Of a DNA stretch of 64,000 nucleotides, positions 63,238 to 64,000 are shown piece after piece; the first letter of the stretch is position 1; the number at the start of each line of letters is the position of its first letter. The position numbers were made by a program, and so were the translations under genes. The notes beneath the pieces were generated by a model. The model made no database searches and was not told the origin of the DNA. It saw only the letters and a program-made list of their open reading frames with translations. Source of the stretch: Dongia sedimenti (lineage in GTDB: Bacteria; Pseudomonadota; Alphaproteobacteria; Dongiales; Dongiaceae). The stretch lies in assembly GCA_030715195.1 (NCBI GenBank), contig JAUYVI010000004.1:692415-756414 (forward strand). The letters are read 5' to 3'.

Positions 63238-63387
63238 TGGAATTGGTCCCTTGGGGAGAATGAACAAGATGCCGCAGATTGCCATGCCGGGCGGGCTGCG
63301 GAGTAGGCCCATCCGATCCGCCGGTATGGGTCCAGGGGGTTTACGGGCGGCGCGCCGGAACCGGCGACCCATGGACCGGCGTTGGTC

Positions 63388-63832
63388 GTCACCCGGGTTT
63401 ACGGAACCGGCGCTTCCGAAGCCTGGAAAAGGCCATCAAGTGGCTGACGCGGAAGGCCTTTGTCCGATCCGAGAGCGCCGATCGATTCCGCGTTCTGTAA
63501 ACCCTGGGTAAACCCTGGGCCGGCCCGGGTCCGATCGGCGCGGGCGAAGCCCGATCCTCGTTTCGTAAACCCTGGGTAAACCTTCGGGCGCTGATCGGTC
63601 CGATGGTCTGCGTCGGGGATTTCTTGTTCTGTCTGCGTCCGGTCTGCGTTGCAGTGCGGAAGGCAAAGATGGGCGCCGGCGCGGCGACGTCCGATTCCGT
63701 CTGTGTCCGGTCTGCGTTGACGGCGTGTCTTCGCACGCAGGCGCGTCGGGTCCTTTTGCATCGACGTTCGATGCCACACTCACCATTTCAAACAGCGTCC
63801 TGAACATAGCACATTCCGCGTCGCCTGTCGCG
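63388..63832 (-). repeat. Interspersed intergenic repeat, copy C (inverted)
   Basis: Read on the minus strand, this part of the 691-bp gap 63238-63928 follows copies A and B: GGAATGTGCTATGTTC, CGCTGTTTGAAATGGTGA, two CGCAGACC units (the second CACTGCAACGCAGACCGGAC), GGTTTACCCAGGGTTTACAG with GAATC, CGGACAAAGGC and CTTGATG. A GTAAACCCTGGGTAAACC motif is present twice (63497-63519 and 63565-63582), an expansion not seen in A or B. Confidence 0.65.
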
Positions 63833-63928
63833 CGCGGCGACGTTGAAGGTGACGTAAAGGATTCTGTGTCAGGGCAAGGAAGGGGTACTCCAGATGTGAA
63901 CTGCCAAGCACACAAGAGGAGCACCCCC

Positions 63929-64000
63929 ATGCCACAGCAAGCTGCGACGATCACGAGTTTACCAATGGCTTTTGAAGTCGTGAAGGCAATGCAGGCGGAC
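63929..64000 (+). CDS. N-terminal fragment of an unidentified protein (runs off window)
   Basis: A new gene begins with ATG at 63929, preceded by AGAGGAG seven to eight bases upstream, a strong ribosome site. Only 24 codons are present, starting MPQQAATITSLPMAF, with no recognisable motif. The soluble, helix-prone look would fit many families; no identity is claimed. Confidence 0.55.
   Translation, partial: MPQQAATITSLPMAFEVVKAMQAD

Overview
The window is high-GC (about two thirds by eye), densely packed bacterial chromosome. The gene set and gene order point to an alphaproteobacterium, most likely in or near the Rhodospirillales. Pointers are a divergent dnaJ-like/bolA pair, aroK-aroB-CNNM/CBS protein, a xerD-type recombinase, comF/grxC/nit2, a plant-type glutamate-cysteine ligase, two DUFs (DUF1178, DUF4170) common in alphaproteobacteria, and short palindromes with a GGGCTTGACCC core. 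No rRNA, tRNA, CRISPR array, insertion sequence or prophage was found. About 70 protein genes are supported, two of them cut by the window edges.

Left part (1-25 kb) is mostly housekeeping: a J-domain protein and BolA; shikimate enzymes AroK and AroB; a CorC-like membrane protein; a Xer recombinase; a malyl-CoA lyase homologue beside accA. Next comes an EF-hand / ECF sigma / membrane protein / CpxP-like sensor group (10.5-12.8 kb). A NarL-type two-component pair then diverges from a YVTN beta-propeller protein of the kind found with PQQ-dependent alcohol oxidation. After that come gshA, rsmE, ubiA, a 1-Cys peroxiredoxin, nit2, grxC, comF and a methyltransferase.

The accessory interest lies in two blocks. 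At 25.3-29.1 kb are four secreted FecR-domain paralogues and a fifth small secreted protein, with Gly/Ser-rich or acidic tails, three sharing a PPEHRR-like motif, and no FecI or TonB receptor beside them. At 42.2-50.0 kb are two near-identical 90-residue lipoproteins, two tandem LuxR-type regulators and three RTX calcium-binding proteins of 410-424 residues. The two blocks appear linked: an exact GTGA-N6-TCAC (CRP-type) site lies upstream of three genes of the first block and of two RTX genes. The leaders of RTX genes 1 and 3 are homologous, and each carries an anti-Shine-Dalgarno sequence complementary to its own ribosome binding site.

Between and after these blocks lie mutT, a GNAT gene, argJ, a parvulin gene, secA, a molybdenum hydroxylase/cytochrome c operon, an MTHFS-like gene, nitronate monooxygenase, ubiD, a HerA-like ATPase gene, a SemiSWEET transporter gene, a KDPG aldolase gene, an aldo/keto reductase gene and an Xsc-like gene. 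Three of the longest gene-free stretches (16.35-17.05, 54.2-54.8 and 63.2-63.9 kb) hold diverged copies of one roughly 450-bp interspersed repeat that appears undescribed. All functional assignments rest on motif and family recognition by eye; no database search was run.
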